From JBGSUE01 sp041753515 (GTDB taxonomy: Bacteria > Patescibacteriota > Microgenomatia > UBA10105 > UBA927), in assembly GCA_041753515.1 (NCBI GenBank), contig JBGSUE010000024.1, positions 1 to 12,724 on the forward strand: a stretch of 12,724 bases of DNA, in the 5' to 3' direction. The position numbers and the translations under genes were made by a program. Positions 7,014 through 12,722 of this stretch are shown here, piece by piece (positions within the stretch are counted from its first letter, which is position 1; each line of letters starts with the position of its first letter). The notes beneath the pieces were generated by a model. The model saw only the letters and a program-made list of their open reading frames with translations. It was not told where the DNA came from and made no database searches.

Positions 7014-8309
7014 ATGATGATATTTATTCGTATATTTTTCGGTATGGATACAGTCACTCCCGGCACAATTATCTTCAATCCGGCCTTTCCTACACTGATG
7101 CATATTGATCTTAATTCCTGTTTTGCCACCATTGAACAGCAGGCAAATCCACACTTACGGGGTAAACCGATCGTCGTTGCCGCATACACAAGTGCACGCG
7201 GATGCGTCCTTACTGCCTCGCGCGAAGCAAAATCCATGGGGATCGATACGGGCATGAGAGTATCGGAAGCCCAAGCTATCTGCCCATGGGTGGGCATCCT
7301 GCCGTCTGACCCGGAAAAATACCGGTTCATCAACCGACGGCTCCGGCTTCTTCTTTCCTCCTATACGTCTGATACCGAGGTCAAATCCATCGATGAAATG
7401 GTGTTGAATTTTCAACATACCCCTTCCCTGCAATCAAAAACCATGGAAGGGATTGCCCGTGAAATCAAACAGCGGATCAGACAGGAAATCGGAGAATGGC
7501 TGACGGTATCGGTCGGCATTTCAACAAACCGCTATCTGGCTAAAATTGCCTCCAATCTGCAAAAACCGGATGGACTCACAACTATTACATCGGAAAATAT
7601 TATCCATATCCTTTCCCGTATGCCGCTTGAAAAACTCACCGGCATCAAATCAGGCTACGGGGCGCGGCTGCGCTCATGCAACATCTCCACTGCGCTTGAT
7701 TTCTACCGGGCGCCACCCGAAATCCTGCAGCACGCATTTCACTCCGTCATCGGATACCACTGGTGGCTGCGCCTGCACGGATGGGAAGCCGACGACAGGA
7801 TATTTGCCAGGCGCAGTTTCGGACAATCATATGCCCTCTACAAACCGCATACCGCGGCCGACCGACAACTGGCACAAATCACACGCCAACTGGTGGAAAA
7901 AATGGCAAGAAGGATGCGGCAGAATGGATTCTCCGCAGGGAGTGTCCATGTGAACATTCTTTTTGCCGATTCCGGCTTCTGGCATGCCGGTAAAAAATTT
8001 CCCGCCCCGGTATTTGCAAGTCGGGACCTCTACAGTGCCATCCAAAAAATCCTCACAACCGCCCCGGTCAAGCCTGTGCGGATTCTGGCAGTTTCAGCAG
8101 GTTTCCTGTCCAGTTCTCAATCAGACCAGATGACCCTGTTTGGCGACCAGAAGAGACTCCGCAATCTGACAGCGGCACTGGACTCGATCACACACCGTTT
8201 CGGAGGGGGAACAGTCATACCGGCAAGCATGCTGGGCATGGAGCACAAAGTGCTCGACCGTATTTCGTTCGGATCGGTCAAGGAAATCGCGGAATATATC
8301 GCTACTTGA
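7014..8309 (+). CDS. dinB: Y-family translesion DNA polymerase (DNA polymerase IV-like)
   Basis: 431 residues from ATG 7014; ATG 7044 would give 421. The palm begins M29-H-I-D32-LNSCF37ATIEQQ, where D32 is the first catalytic aspartate and F37 sits at the steric-gate position that excludes ribonucleotides. S125-I-D127-E128 carries the other catalytic acids. GISTNRYLAKIASNLQKPDG is the conserved palm/thumb stretch, and a little-finger domain occupies about 260-365. Q372-M-T-L-F376 matches the beta-clamp-binding motif and, unusually, lies about 55 residues before the C-terminus rather than at it. The family bypasses damaged template bases at low fidelity. The DxNSCF motif departs from the common DMDxFF, so this is a divergent subgroup. 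The stop overlaps the convergent 49-aa gene by 8 nt. Confidence 0.93.
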   Translation: MMIFIRIFFGMDTVTPGTIIFNPAFPTLMHIDLNSCFATIEQQANPHLRGKPIVVAAYTSARGCVLTASREAKSMGIDTGMRVSEAQAICPWVGILPSDPEKYRFINRRLRLLLSSYTSDTEVKSIDEMVLNFQHTPSLQSKTMEGIAREIKQRIRQEIGEWLTVSVGISTNRYLAKIASNLQKPDGLTTITSENIIHILSRMPLEKLTGIKSGYGARLRSCNISTALDFYRAPPEILQHAFHSVIGYHWWLRLHGWEADDRIFARRSFGQSYALYKPHTAADRQLAQITRQLVEKMARRMRQNGFSAGSVHVNILFADSGFWHAGKKFPAPVFASRDLYSAIQKILTTAPVKPVRILAVSAGFLSSSQSDQMTLFGDQKRLRNLTAALDSITHRFGGGTVIPASMLGMEHKVLDRISFGSVKEIAEYIAT

Positions 8310-8451
8310 TAAGAAACAGTTCCAAAACTGTAATAAGGGCTACATTTACCGTAAAAAAATAAAACCAGATAAGCCGGTCGGCAATCGGCAGAGTATTCCA
8401 CGCTTGGGAAAATTCCTGTGATCTGATCGTATATAAAAGATATCTGAACAT
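8302..8451 (-). CDS. Small predicted single-pass membrane peptide (49 aa)
   Basis: ATG 8451 to TAG 8302 gives 49 residues: an amphipathic N-terminus (MFRYLLYTIRSQEF), a polar middle with TLPIADR, then one aromatic-rich membrane segment (IWFYFFTVNVALITVLELFL) and a single terminal Lys. It fills most of an otherwise empty gap. A weak CATAGT box (8457-8462, minus strand) lies 5 nt before the ATG, similar to the leaderless layout of neighbours, and there is no Shine-Dalgarno. A terminator-like hairpin just upstream on the same strand would separate it from the deoxyribosyltransferase-like gene. No family is recognised. It could be a chance frame, but its composition is that of a real membrane peptide. 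Confidence 0.5.
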   Translation of the reverse strand: MFRYLLYTIRSQEFSQAWNTLPIADRLIWFYFFTVNVALITVLELFLIK

Positions 8452-8469
8452 AAAAAACTATGAAAAAAC

Positions 8470-8487
8470 AAAAAATCCCCAAGGGAT
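8470..8487 (-). terminator. Weak intrinsic terminator downstream of the deoxyribosyltransferase-like gene
   Basis: On the minus strand ATCCC (8487-8483), loop TTG, GGGAT (8479-8475) followed by five T, a G, and six more T. The 5-bp stem is short, so efficiency is doubtful. Confidence 0.4.
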
Positions 8488-8521
8488 ATATGCGCATGAT
8501 AAAAAACCGGAGGGACATACT

Positions 8522-8544
8522 CAATGCATCATGAAGATGTATTG
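8522..8544 (-). terminator. Hairpin two nucleotides after the stop of the deoxyribosyltransferase-like gene
   Basis: CAATGCATC (8522-8530) and GATGTATTG (8536-8544) pair over 9 bp with one mismatch/wobble around loop ATGAA. It lies directly behind the stop codon (8547-8549, minus strand). The nearest T-run on the minus strand begins about 18 nt later, so it is more likely an mRNA 3'-end stabiliser or processing structure than a terminator itself. Confidence 0.4.
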
Positions 8545-8546
8545 CA

Positions 8547-9122
8547 TCAGGAATTGCGTTTCATATCGCGGTCGATGAGGTTACGCAGGTACACGGATTT
8601 CGGAATTTTCTGTTTTGCCGAGACCGTATCCAGATAATGTGCCTGTGTACGGGTAATAAAAAACGTGAACCGTGTTTCCTGCAGGCCTTTCACATAATTT
8701 ATAAAATCATCCAATATATCAGAAATGGTATCAGGGGAGTATTTCTCGCTTGTTAACAACTCGCTTTCGTGATAGGCAAAAAGGGCAGGCGCTTCCCCTT
8801 GTGAATATAATATAAGCACAGGCTTGCGTCGGTTCAAGGCGAGTGACACTTCATATCCGACACTCATACTGGGAAATGTTGCCTCAACGACCACAAAGTC
8901 CGAATCAAGAATTCGCCGCTCCATTTTGGTATGATATGATAGTCTCTCCTGTTTCGTGCTTGTATCGACCTTTTCAGGTGTCATATTTATAATATGGTCA
9001 CTGATGACATCACACCCTTTCTGTACAAGATTATTGACAATAGTCATATAATTGGTCAGAAAATGCTTTTTTCCAACGAGTGATGCGGTGAAATACACAC
9101 ACTGCTTTTTCATGTTCGTCAT
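8547..9122 (-). CDS. DNPH1/nucleoside 2-deoxyribosyltransferase-like protein fused to a C-terminal ribbon-helix-helix domain
   Basis: 191 residues from ATG 9122 (ATG 9113 would drop three). Residues about 6-110 match the nucleoside deoxyribosyltransferase / deoxynucleoside-5'-monophosphate N-glycosidase fold: V9-YFTASLVG, a helix, GCDVISDH43, then D73-S-D75-FVVVEATFPSMSVGYE91VSLALNRRKPVLILY. D75 and E91 sit where the catalytic Asp and Glu lie in DNPH1. Residues about 151-188 (FTFFITRTQAHYLDTVSAKQ and on through IPKSVYLRNLIDRD) read as a ribbon-helix-helix: one strand and two helices. The first part suggests cleavage of a nucleotide N-glycosidic bond or base exchange; the second suggests DNA binding as a dimer. 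The gene is divergent from a membrane-protein gene across a perfect palindrome, so it may bind its own promoter. The enzyme call is firm at fold level; substrate is unknown. Confidence 0.82.
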   Translation of the reverse strand: MTNMKKQCVYFTASLVGKKHFLTNYMTIVNNLVQKGCDVISDHIINMTPEKVDTSTKQERLSYHTKMERRILDSDFVVVEATFPSMSVGYEVSLALNRRKPVLILYSQGEAPALFAYHESELLTSEKYSPDTISDILDDFINYVKGLQETRFTFFITRTQAHYLDTVSAKQKIPKSVYLRNLIDRDMKRNS

Positions 9123-9140
9123 ATAATAGTACTATTATAT
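9121..9140. promoter_or_regulatory. Perfect 20-bp palindrome: overlapping divergent promoters and likely RHH operator
   Basis: ATATAATAGTACTATTATAT reads the same on both strands and fills the whole space between two divergent start codons, overlapping the minus-strand ATG by 2 nt. Each strand carries TATAAT: plus 9122-9127, 13 nt before ATG 9141; minus 9139-9134, 11 nt before ATG 9122. The core TAGTACTA is the kind of short inverted repeat bound by RHH dimers. A protein here would block both promoters. Confidence 0.65.
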
Positions 9141-9836
9141 ATGATGTATCACGTAAAAACACACACGCTCTACATATTGTCAGTCGGATCACTTATTCTG
9201 TTTATTTCCGTCCTTGGTATAGTAAGCTGTATTACCCCTCAGTATCATTTTATCAATCATACAATCAGCCGACTGGCTATCGAAAAATACGGGATATGGC
9301 AAAAGCTGAATCTTTTTCAGTTTTCTTTAGGCATCTACTCATTCGGACTGCTCCTGTCCCGCTATGCGCACAAATCATTACTAAAAAGGATATTTATACA
9401 TACCGGAACACTCTTGGCAATGTCACAAATCATAACTGCGCTGTTCCCGACGGATCCAATTGAGAATATTCCATTTTCGTTTTCACTTCTTACAGCAACC
9501 GGTACAATACACTTTCTCACAGTTTTCTTCGTCTTAGGATGCATGCCTATTGGTATATCCATACTCACGCATGCTATGCGTGACGATGCATTCTTTAAAC
9601 CGGTATCTCATTTTACTGCTCTCACTGGTGCTGTAACATTTATTTTGAGCATGCTCTGGATACTTTTTTTTACCATGGGTTGGTTTCTTGCCTGGCGCGG
9701 ATTATTCGAAAAAATTATTGTACTGATCCTTCTATTCTGGATGGGACGAATAATATTTCTTATCAAATCAGAACAGTCCAATCGTGCATTGGCGGAGTCG
9801 GAGGAATACGTTTCAGAATTTCATCAAGCACAGTGA
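9141..9836 (+). CDS. DUF998-like multi-pass membrane protein
   Basis: 231 residues from ATG 9141; ATG 9144 follows at once and could be used instead. About six membrane segments: roughly 9-31, 56-76, 85-105, 122-145, 156-180 and 190-210. The features typical of DUF998 are present: a Y-H-F-I-N-H-T-I-S-R-L segment after the first helix, a N-L-F-x-F-S-x-G helix, FPTDP after the third helix and an H in the fourth (TIHFLTVFF). The family's function is not known. The last 24 residues (from about 208) are polar and lie in DNA that also encodes the end of the convergent AAA+ gene, a 74-nt overlap. It shares the palindromic promoter with the RHH-fused gene, so the two are probably co-regulated. Confidence 0.75.
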   Translation: MMYHVKTHTLYILSVGSLILFISVLGIVSCITPQYHFINHTISRLAIEKYGIWQKLNLFQFSLGIYSFGLLLSRYAHKSLLKRIFIHTGTLLAMSQIITALFPTDPIENIPFSFSLLTATGTIHFLTVFFVLGCMPIGISILTHAMRDDAFFKPVSHFTALTGAVTFILSMLWILFFTMGWFLAWRGLFEKIIVLILLFWMGRIIFLIKSEQSNRALAESEEYVSEFHQAQ

Positions 9837-10692
9837 ATGTGACGGGTTTATCCGGATAGGTTTCCACTACAAGAGCCGGAAGGATGGTACGGATGATATC
9901 TGAATACGTATACCCATACGGCCGGATATGTGTGGGTCCTGTACTTTGAGTCAATCTGTCAATGTCTTCTTTCTGCACATCAGTTCCGGAAAGATACATG
10001 TCAAAAAGCGCCTTTCTTTGGATATCACTCGGCCTTTCGAAGGTAAATATATTTGATGCCCTGCGTAAAATTGCCGGATCAAGGGATGAAAGCCTGTTTG
10101 TACACATGATGGTAATGACCGGCAGCTGGTGCAGAAGAAACGAATCAAGACCCTGGATAAGCGCATCGACTGCGGTTTTTGCCTCATGTTCCATCCGTTC
10201 ATCATCACGCGATTGCCCCAGTGCATCTGCCTCGTCAATAAGCACGATACATGCGGTGGAAAAAGTATTATCAGGATTAATGAGCTGATTTACATAGGTT
10301 TCAATCTCCGAAAATGCCTGAGTAATACTTTTTGTCATTTCTCCACCTCGCCCCTCCCCGCGCGATTTCAAACTAAGCCGATAGAGTTCCATCCGCAGTT
10401 GTTTTTCCCGGGCAAAATGACTGCCGAAACTTTCCGCAAGCGAGGTTTTCCCCGTTCCCACATCACCGGCAAAAATGAACAGGGCATGCCGGTTTTCAAA
10501 CAGCTTCACGATCGGAATCACTTTGTGATAGTGTCTGACACTCCATTCTGCCAATAAAAGAGGGTTGAGAAGTATTTCCGTCTCCTTGACAAGACGGGAT
10601 TTCACATCGTCAAGTCCTACAAGAGAGCTATATTGCGCATCAAATTCCTCACTCGGAAGCTGAATAATATAATCAAAAAATTGTTGCTGCAT
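9763..10692 (-). CDS. AAA+ ATPase, Pch2/TRIP13-like
   Basis: 309 residues with a single AAA+ module. An N-terminal segment (1-45, with YSSLVGLDDVKSRL) precedes Walker A FAGDVGTGKTS (74-84), a glycine-rich loop R111-GEGRGGEMTK121 that fits pore loop 1, Walker B IVLIDEAD (149-156), sensor 1 MCTN (196-199), and arginine-finger residues R210-R211 in DPAILRRA. A C-terminal lid with IRPYGYTYSDIIRTI follows. The EMTKSITQAF loop and the SRDDERMEHEAKTAVDAL helix recall bacterial Pch2/TRIP13-type remodelers, which unfold HORMA proteins; that subfamily call is moderate. No HORMA, CD-NTase or effector gene is in view. It begins 40 nt after the sulfatase-like gene stops, with TATATT 12 nt before its ATG on the minus strand. 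Its end overlaps the convergent DUF998 gene. Confidence 0.8.
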   Translation of the reverse strand: MQQQFFDYIIQLPSEEFDAQYSSLVGLDDVKSRLVKETEILLNPLLLAEWSVRHYHKVIPIVKLFENRHALFIFAGDVGTGKTSLAESFGSHFAREKQLRMELYRLSLKSRGEGRGGEMTKSITQAFSEIETYVNQLINPDNTFSTACIVLIDEADALGQSRDDERMEHEAKTAVDALIQGLDSFLLHQLPVITIMCTNRLSSLDPAILRRASNIFTFERPSDIQRKALFDMYLSGTDVQKEDIDRLTQSTGPTHIRPYGYTYSDIIRTILPALVVETYPDKPVTFTVLDEILKRIPPTPPMHDWTVLI

Positions 10693-10732
10693 ATGGGCAA
10701 GATTAATATATCAAGTATACACTATTCCGTTT

Positions 10733-12319
10733 CTATTTCTTCAATATTCCTGATACCTTAGATAGTCGTACCGAGATTTTGTCTGTCACATCCGTAAATG
10801 CGTAGTATGCATTTTTCCCCTGATAAATAAAATTCCTGTCGTCTACTGGAGCAAGTTCGAAACTAAAAACTTCCCTGAGGATATACCGGAATATATTTAC
10901 GGGTGTTGCCGTATCCGAAAGCGTCGTATGGCCGATTCCCGGCAGAAAGACTGCAGTAAGAATCGGAAATTTTTCCTGAAGCACTGCATCTGATACTTCA
11001 CCCCACCGGTCATTCCCGTCGGAAAAATCTATCCCCTCATCCGACTGGATGATGATGACGGAAGAACGGGACGATGTCTTCATGATGGTGTCTACCATTT
11101 CCATGAGCTTCATATCTATACATTCCGCCTGCTCGGCATAATTTTTCTCTTCGCCCCGGGTTTTGCTGTATCCGGGATCCGTTGCAGTACAGAACCGGTC
11201 CAGAACCCACGGCGGATGCGGAGCAATGATGTGCAAAAAAACAAATTTCGGACCCTGAATACGCACAACATCATTGATTTTTTCAAACTGATAGAGAATT
11301 CTGTTGAGCTTGTCGGATGATGAATCTCCGAGAAATACTGTCGAAAGATGTGTATCAATAAACGGCCGCAGCATCGTCATCGAGACGACAGCATATGTAT
11401 ACCCGTTTAGAGACACAAGGTAGTCGTTTTCCAGTATAAAATTTTTGTCGGCGTTTCTGTTGAATGCTGTTCCTTTATACCAGGAACCGAGCTGGTAATA
11501 CGAGTACCCCAAATTTTTAAGGATCGCGAGGACATTATTGGATTCGATAAGCGGGTAGACTGCTGTTTCATCACGTGATTCTACACGTGGCGACAGGTAG
11601 TCAAGATATTCCATGTTCAGAGATGATGCGAGAGATAAAAATGTTTTCGGGTAATTGGATGTGCTTTTTTCTAAAACCTGAAATCCGTTTGTCTGAAGAT
11701 AAGTGAGAAAAGGAGTCATGTCATACCCAAACCGTTCTTTCATCAGCCAACCCGCGGTATGCTTATCGGGAACAATATAATAAATATCCGGCTTTTCCTG
11801 AATTGAAGATATGTCTGTACGAGGTAATTTCAGCGGGCTTTGCTGGCGGTAAAATCCAGTCTCAATCGTATACCGGAGAATTGAAGCAGAAGGAATGAGG
11901 ACAAGAAATAATGACAATCCAGCGCACATGTCCTGCAAAGCGATATGGATCTTTTTTGTCCGGAATACGAAAAAAAGCAGACAGATAAGAAAAATTTCAA
12001 TGAGAAATATCTGGAAACTCGGCGACAATGGAGAGACGATTCTGAATATTTTCCATTGGCCGGCAAATGACAGGATGTCCGCATAGGTAAAAAATATCAG
12101 AAGTACCAGTGTGGAATAGACGATAGTATTGCCTCTGTGTTTGTATATGATATGAACCATTAATCCTGTAGTTCCACCGAAAAGCGCAGTCATTATCAGC
12201 GTAGGCAGGACATCCGTGATCAGAAGCTGACCGAGATTATGGCTGTACAGCATGAGGGGAAACGATACAGCAATCCCTGCGGGGATAATAATATGCCGGA
12301 ATCTGCCAATCAAATTCAT
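10733..12319 (-). CDS. Membrane-anchored sulfatase/alkaline-phosphatase-superfamily enzyme
   Basis: 528 residues. About five membrane segments lie in the first 150 residues (roughly 8-25, 33-58, 65-86, 102-119, 132-150), then an outer catalytic domain. It opens with PDIYYIVPD185KHTAG, where D185 should bind metal, followed by TSNYPKT226FLSLASSLNM with T226 as the likely nucleophile, then FLHIIAPHPPW and IIIQSD427E428G. The usual pair at that last motif is Asp-His; here it is Asp-Glu. The layout is that of LtaS/phosphoethanolamine-transferase-like proteins that move or hydrolyse phospho- or sulfo-groups at the cell surface; the real substrate cannot be inferred. It may be co-transcribed with the downstream AAA+ gene (40-nt gap). 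Confidence 0.85.
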   Translation of the reverse strand: MNLIGRFRHIIIPAGIAVSFPLMLYSHNLGQLLITDVLPTLIMTALFGGTTGLMVHIIYKHRGNTIVYSTLVLLIFFTYADILSFAGQWKIFRIVSPLSPSFQIFLIEIFLICLLFFVFRTKKIHIALQDMCAGLSLFLVLIPSASILRYTIETGFYRQQSPLKLPRTDISSIQEKPDIYYIVPDKHTAGWLMKERFGYDMTPFLTYLQTNGFQVLEKSTSNYPKTFLSLASSLNMEYLDYLSPRVESRDETAVYPLIESNNVLAILKNLGYSYYQLGSWYKGTAFNRNADKNFILENDYLVSLNGYTYAVVSMTMLRPFIDTHLSTVFLGDSSSDKLNRILYQFEKINDVVRIQGPKFVFLHIIAPHPPWVLDRFCTATDPGYSKTRGEEKNYAEQAECIDMKLMEMVDTIMKTSSRSSVIIIQSDEGIDFSDGNDRWGEVSDAVLQEKFPILTAVFLPGIGHTTLSDTATPVNIFRYILREVFSFELAPVDDRNFIYQGKNAYYAFTDVTDKISVRLSKVSGILKK

Positions 12320-12325
12320 ATCCGT

Positions 12326-12334
12326 ATGATATCA
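12326..12334 (-). promoter_or_regulatory. Extended -10 promoter of the sulfatase-like gene
   Basis: The minus strand reads TGATATCAT (12334-12326), an extended -10 ending 6 nt before ATG 12319. This is the same spacing as at tdk and the polymerase gene and again implies a leaderless mRNA. Confidence 0.5.
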
Positions 12335-12365
12335 GATTCAATCACTTCCATCCGAAACAGGATTT

Positions 12366-12374
12366 TGATAAAAT
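12366..12374 (+). promoter_or_regulatory. Candidate extended -10 promoter for the structured-RNA array
   Basis: TGATAAAAT on the plus strand predicts transcription starting near 12381, about 5 nt before the first GCCCCGTT unit. Within the array, TAATAT (12562-12567) lies 8 nt before the next GCCCCGTT, so later units could have their own start. No good -35 is visible. Confidence 0.4.
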
Positions 12375-12385
12375 AGTACCCGATG

Positions 12386-12467
12386 GCCCCGTTTGCAATC
12401 CAGGAGTTTGCAAGCGATTTCCTAATGGCGAGCATTACTCCTGGTGAGTGGTTTGTAATCAAACCAC
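12386..12467 (+). ncRNA. Structured RNA candidate, unit A (divergent, truncated copy)
   Basis: GCCCCGTTTGCAATC leads into helix P1: CCAGGAG (12400-12406) with CTCCTGG (12438-12444), enclosing TGC/GCA (12409-12411 with 12432-12434). GGTGAGTG then leads to a perfect hairpin GTGGTTTG-TAAT-CAAACCAC (12448-12467). The same three helices occur in unit B with different bases, and P1 arms span exactly 45 nt in both. The part of the unit downstream of the second hairpin is missing here. Confidence 0.6.
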
Positions 12468-12575
12468 AATCCAGCACTTAACAAGTCTTACTGCTGGTGA
12501 GTGTCGCAAATATTGCGACGCGAGCGGCCGATGAGAAAGCGATGTTTTAACAAGTGAATAGTAATATCAATAAGA
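12468..12575 (+). ncRNA. Structured RNA candidate, unit A' (partial, rearranged copy)
   Basis: This copy lacks the GCCCCGTTCG head. AATCCAGCA (12468-12476) can pair with TGCTGG (12492-12497), but the intervening segment is only 15 nt and carries TTAACAAGT (12478-12486) in place of the normal P1 interior. From 12484 on it is identical to unit B, including the GTGTCGCAA/TTGCGACGC hairpin and the GCGGCCGATGAGAAAGCGAT tail. Confidence 0.5.
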
Positions 12576-12585
12576 GCCCCGTTCG
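12484..12585. repeat. 102-bp perfect direct repeat, copy 1
   Basis: Identical base for base to 12621-12722, an offset of 137 bp. It covers the end of P1, the second hairpin, the tail, the AT-rich linker and the GCCCCGTTCG head of the next unit. Perfect identity suggests recent tandem duplication. Confidence 0.95.
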
Positions 12586-12712
12586 CAATCCAGCAGTTGA
12601 CGAGCGGAGTCATCGACGGGAGTCTTACTGCTGGTGAGTGTCGCAAATATTGCGACGCGAGCGGCCGATGAGAAAGCGATGTTTTAACAAGTGAATAGTA
12701 ATATCAATAAGA
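12576..12712 (+). ncRNA. Structured RNA candidate, unit B (full copy, 137 bp)
   Basis: The unit starts GCCCCGTTCGCAATC. P1 is CCAGCAG (12590-12596) with CTGCTGG (12628-12634), enclosing GAC/GTC (12599-12601 with 12622-12624). GGTGAGTG precedes hairpin GTGTCGCAA-ATA-TTGCGACGC (12638-12658), with one G-T wobble. CATCG in the P1 interior (12611-12615) is complementary to CGATG at 12666-12670 and 12677-12681, a possible pseudoknot. A new unit begins at 12713 and is cut by the window end. No reading frame of note crosses it. HEARO/IscB omega-RNA is one family to test. Confidence 0.62.
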
Positions 12713-12722
12713 GCCCCGTTCG
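12621..12722. repeat. 102-bp perfect direct repeat, copy 2
   Basis: Second copy of the 12484-12585 block. Identity stops at 12723, where T replaces C, so the third unit head reads GCCCCGTTCGTC and may begin a different variant just outside the window. Confidence 0.95.

Noticed and set aside
8316..8331. Hairpin ACAGTT-CCAA-AACTGT after the polymerase stop
   Set aside because: Six-bp stem without a following T-run on the plus strand, and the DNA is better explained as coding for the 49-aa peptide on the minus strand.
8460..8534. Plus-strand 24-codon frame starting MKKQKIPKGYMRMIK
   Set aside because: Lys-rich and plausible as a peptide, but it runs through the minus-strand terminator-like A-runs and a hairpin that explain its composition, and no Shine-Dalgarno or clear -10 at the usual distance is present.
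8524..8637. GGAGGG followed 9 nt later by a plus-strand ATG (8524)
   Set aside because: It would be the best Shine-Dalgarno in the window, but the 37-codon frame lies almost wholly antisense to the deoxyribosyltransferase-like gene and its product has no protein-like pattern.
12478..12692. Integron attC-like sites (TTAACAAGT repeats)
   Set aside because: No RYYYAAC/GTTRRRY pairs flanking an imperfect hairpin and no integrase or cassette genes are visible.
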